A stretch of DNA of 64,000 nt. Origin: Clostridiales bacterium. GTDB taxonomy: Bacteria; Bacillota; Clostridia; Christensenellales; Aristaeellaceae. Made by a program: the position numbers and the translations under genes. Below, in pieces: positions 63,824 to 64,000 of the stretch; within the stretch, counting starts at the first letter, position 1; each line of letters opens with the position of its first letter. The DNA is taken from assembly GCA_017569285.1 (NCBI GenBank), contig CP069419.1, positions 310,001-374,000 of the forward strand. The letters run 5' to 3'. The notes beneath the pieces are model-generated. The model saw only the letters and a list, made by a program, of their open reading frames with translations. It made no database searches and was not told the DNA's origin.

Positions 63824-64000
63824 ATGCTCCGCCTGACAAATCTCCGTGTTCCGCTGGACATGGCATCCGGTTCACTCCGTCCCCTGCTGGAGAAGAAGCT
63901 TTCCCTGCATTCGGAGGAGCTCCTTTCCTGGCGGCTTGTCCGCCGGTCTGTGGATGCGCGGGACAAGAGTGATGTCCATTTCGTCTGTACCATCGATATT
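63824..64000 (+). CDS. N-terminus of an FAD-dependent dehydrogenase (COG2509-like), truncated by window edge
   Basis: 59 residues to the end of the window, starting with ATG after GAGGAGGAA. The stretch LVRRSVDARDKSDVHFVC fits the N-terminal domain of COG2509-type uncharacterised FAD-dependent dehydrogenases, in which an FAD loop follows. The call rests only on this short part. Confidence 0.7.
   Translation, partial: MLRLTNLRVPLDMASGSLRPLLEKKLSLHSEELLSWRLVRRSVDARDKSDVHFVCTIDI

Overview
The window reads as chromosomal DNA from an anaerobic, Gram-positive Clostridia-type bacterium with moderately high GC. Evidence: sigH, ricT/PSP1, a c-di-AMP receptor, an Asp23-FakA operon, two-subunit GlgC/GlgD ADP-glucose synthesis, an 8Fe-ferredoxin, HemW, a T-box leader, ECF-transporter genes and strong AGGAGG ribosome sites. 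Extracytoplasmic proteins with long Glu-Pro-Thr linkers resemble those of uncultured gut/rumen lineages (perhaps Christensenellales/Aristaeellaceae-like), but that placement is a guess. I see no integrases, transposases, phage genes, CRISPR or rRNA; there is one tRNA.

Layout. 1-2.7 kb: 3' part of lepA, a SLOG/YpsA-like gene and hemW. 2.7-8.9 kb (minus): asp23, fakA, recG, ppk1 from one promoter. 8.95-12.3 kb (plus): a tyrosine T-box controlling an aminotransferase, tyrS and a YigZ-family gene. 12.3-15.8 kb (minus): trmN6-like, a flavoprotein, TetR, deoD. 15.9-19.8 kb (minus): glgC-glgD-glgA. 20.0-21.1 kb (plus): ECF sigma factor plus a putative membrane anti-sigma. 21.1-24.0 kb (minus): mrnC-thyX-rlmB-sigH. 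Then tRNA-Lys, ferredoxin, and c-di-AMP receptor-holB-ricT.

27.3-38.2 kb: tmcAL and a flavoprotein (convergent), then a plus-strand series: LCP-like protein, membrane zinc-ribbon protein, DUF3298-like secreted protein, ilvE, an unknown gene, an RluA-type pseudouridine synthase, a GH27 glycosidase and a small zinc-ribbon protein. 38.2-50.9 kb (minus): amidohydrolase, zinc-ribbon/TPR membrane protein, HEAT-like protein, hslO, methyltransferase, DUF624-like membrane protein, phospho-sugar mutase, then a MoxR-DUF58-transglutaminase operon. 51-51.5 kb (plus): a 36-codon small ORF and acpS, from a promoter sharing an inverted repeat with the divergent moxR promoter. 51.6-58.7 kb (minus): a six-SH3 surface protein with long Pro-Thr-Glu repeats, a 39-residue membrane peptide, a CapA-like protein lacking its usual metal motifs, an unknown gene and an MBL-fold hydrolase. 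58.8-64 kb (plus): GNAT, a variant metallophosphoesterase, ecfA1-ecfA2-ecfT, truA and the start of an FAD-dependent dehydrogenase.

Most genes are housekeeping genes in orders familiar from Firmicutes. The least explained parts are the envelope loci: 30.0-33.7 kb, the zinc-ribbon/TPR protein, and 52.2-58.7 kb with its apparently inactive CapA and SH3 repeat protein. I found no unmistakably new multi-gene defence or mobile system.
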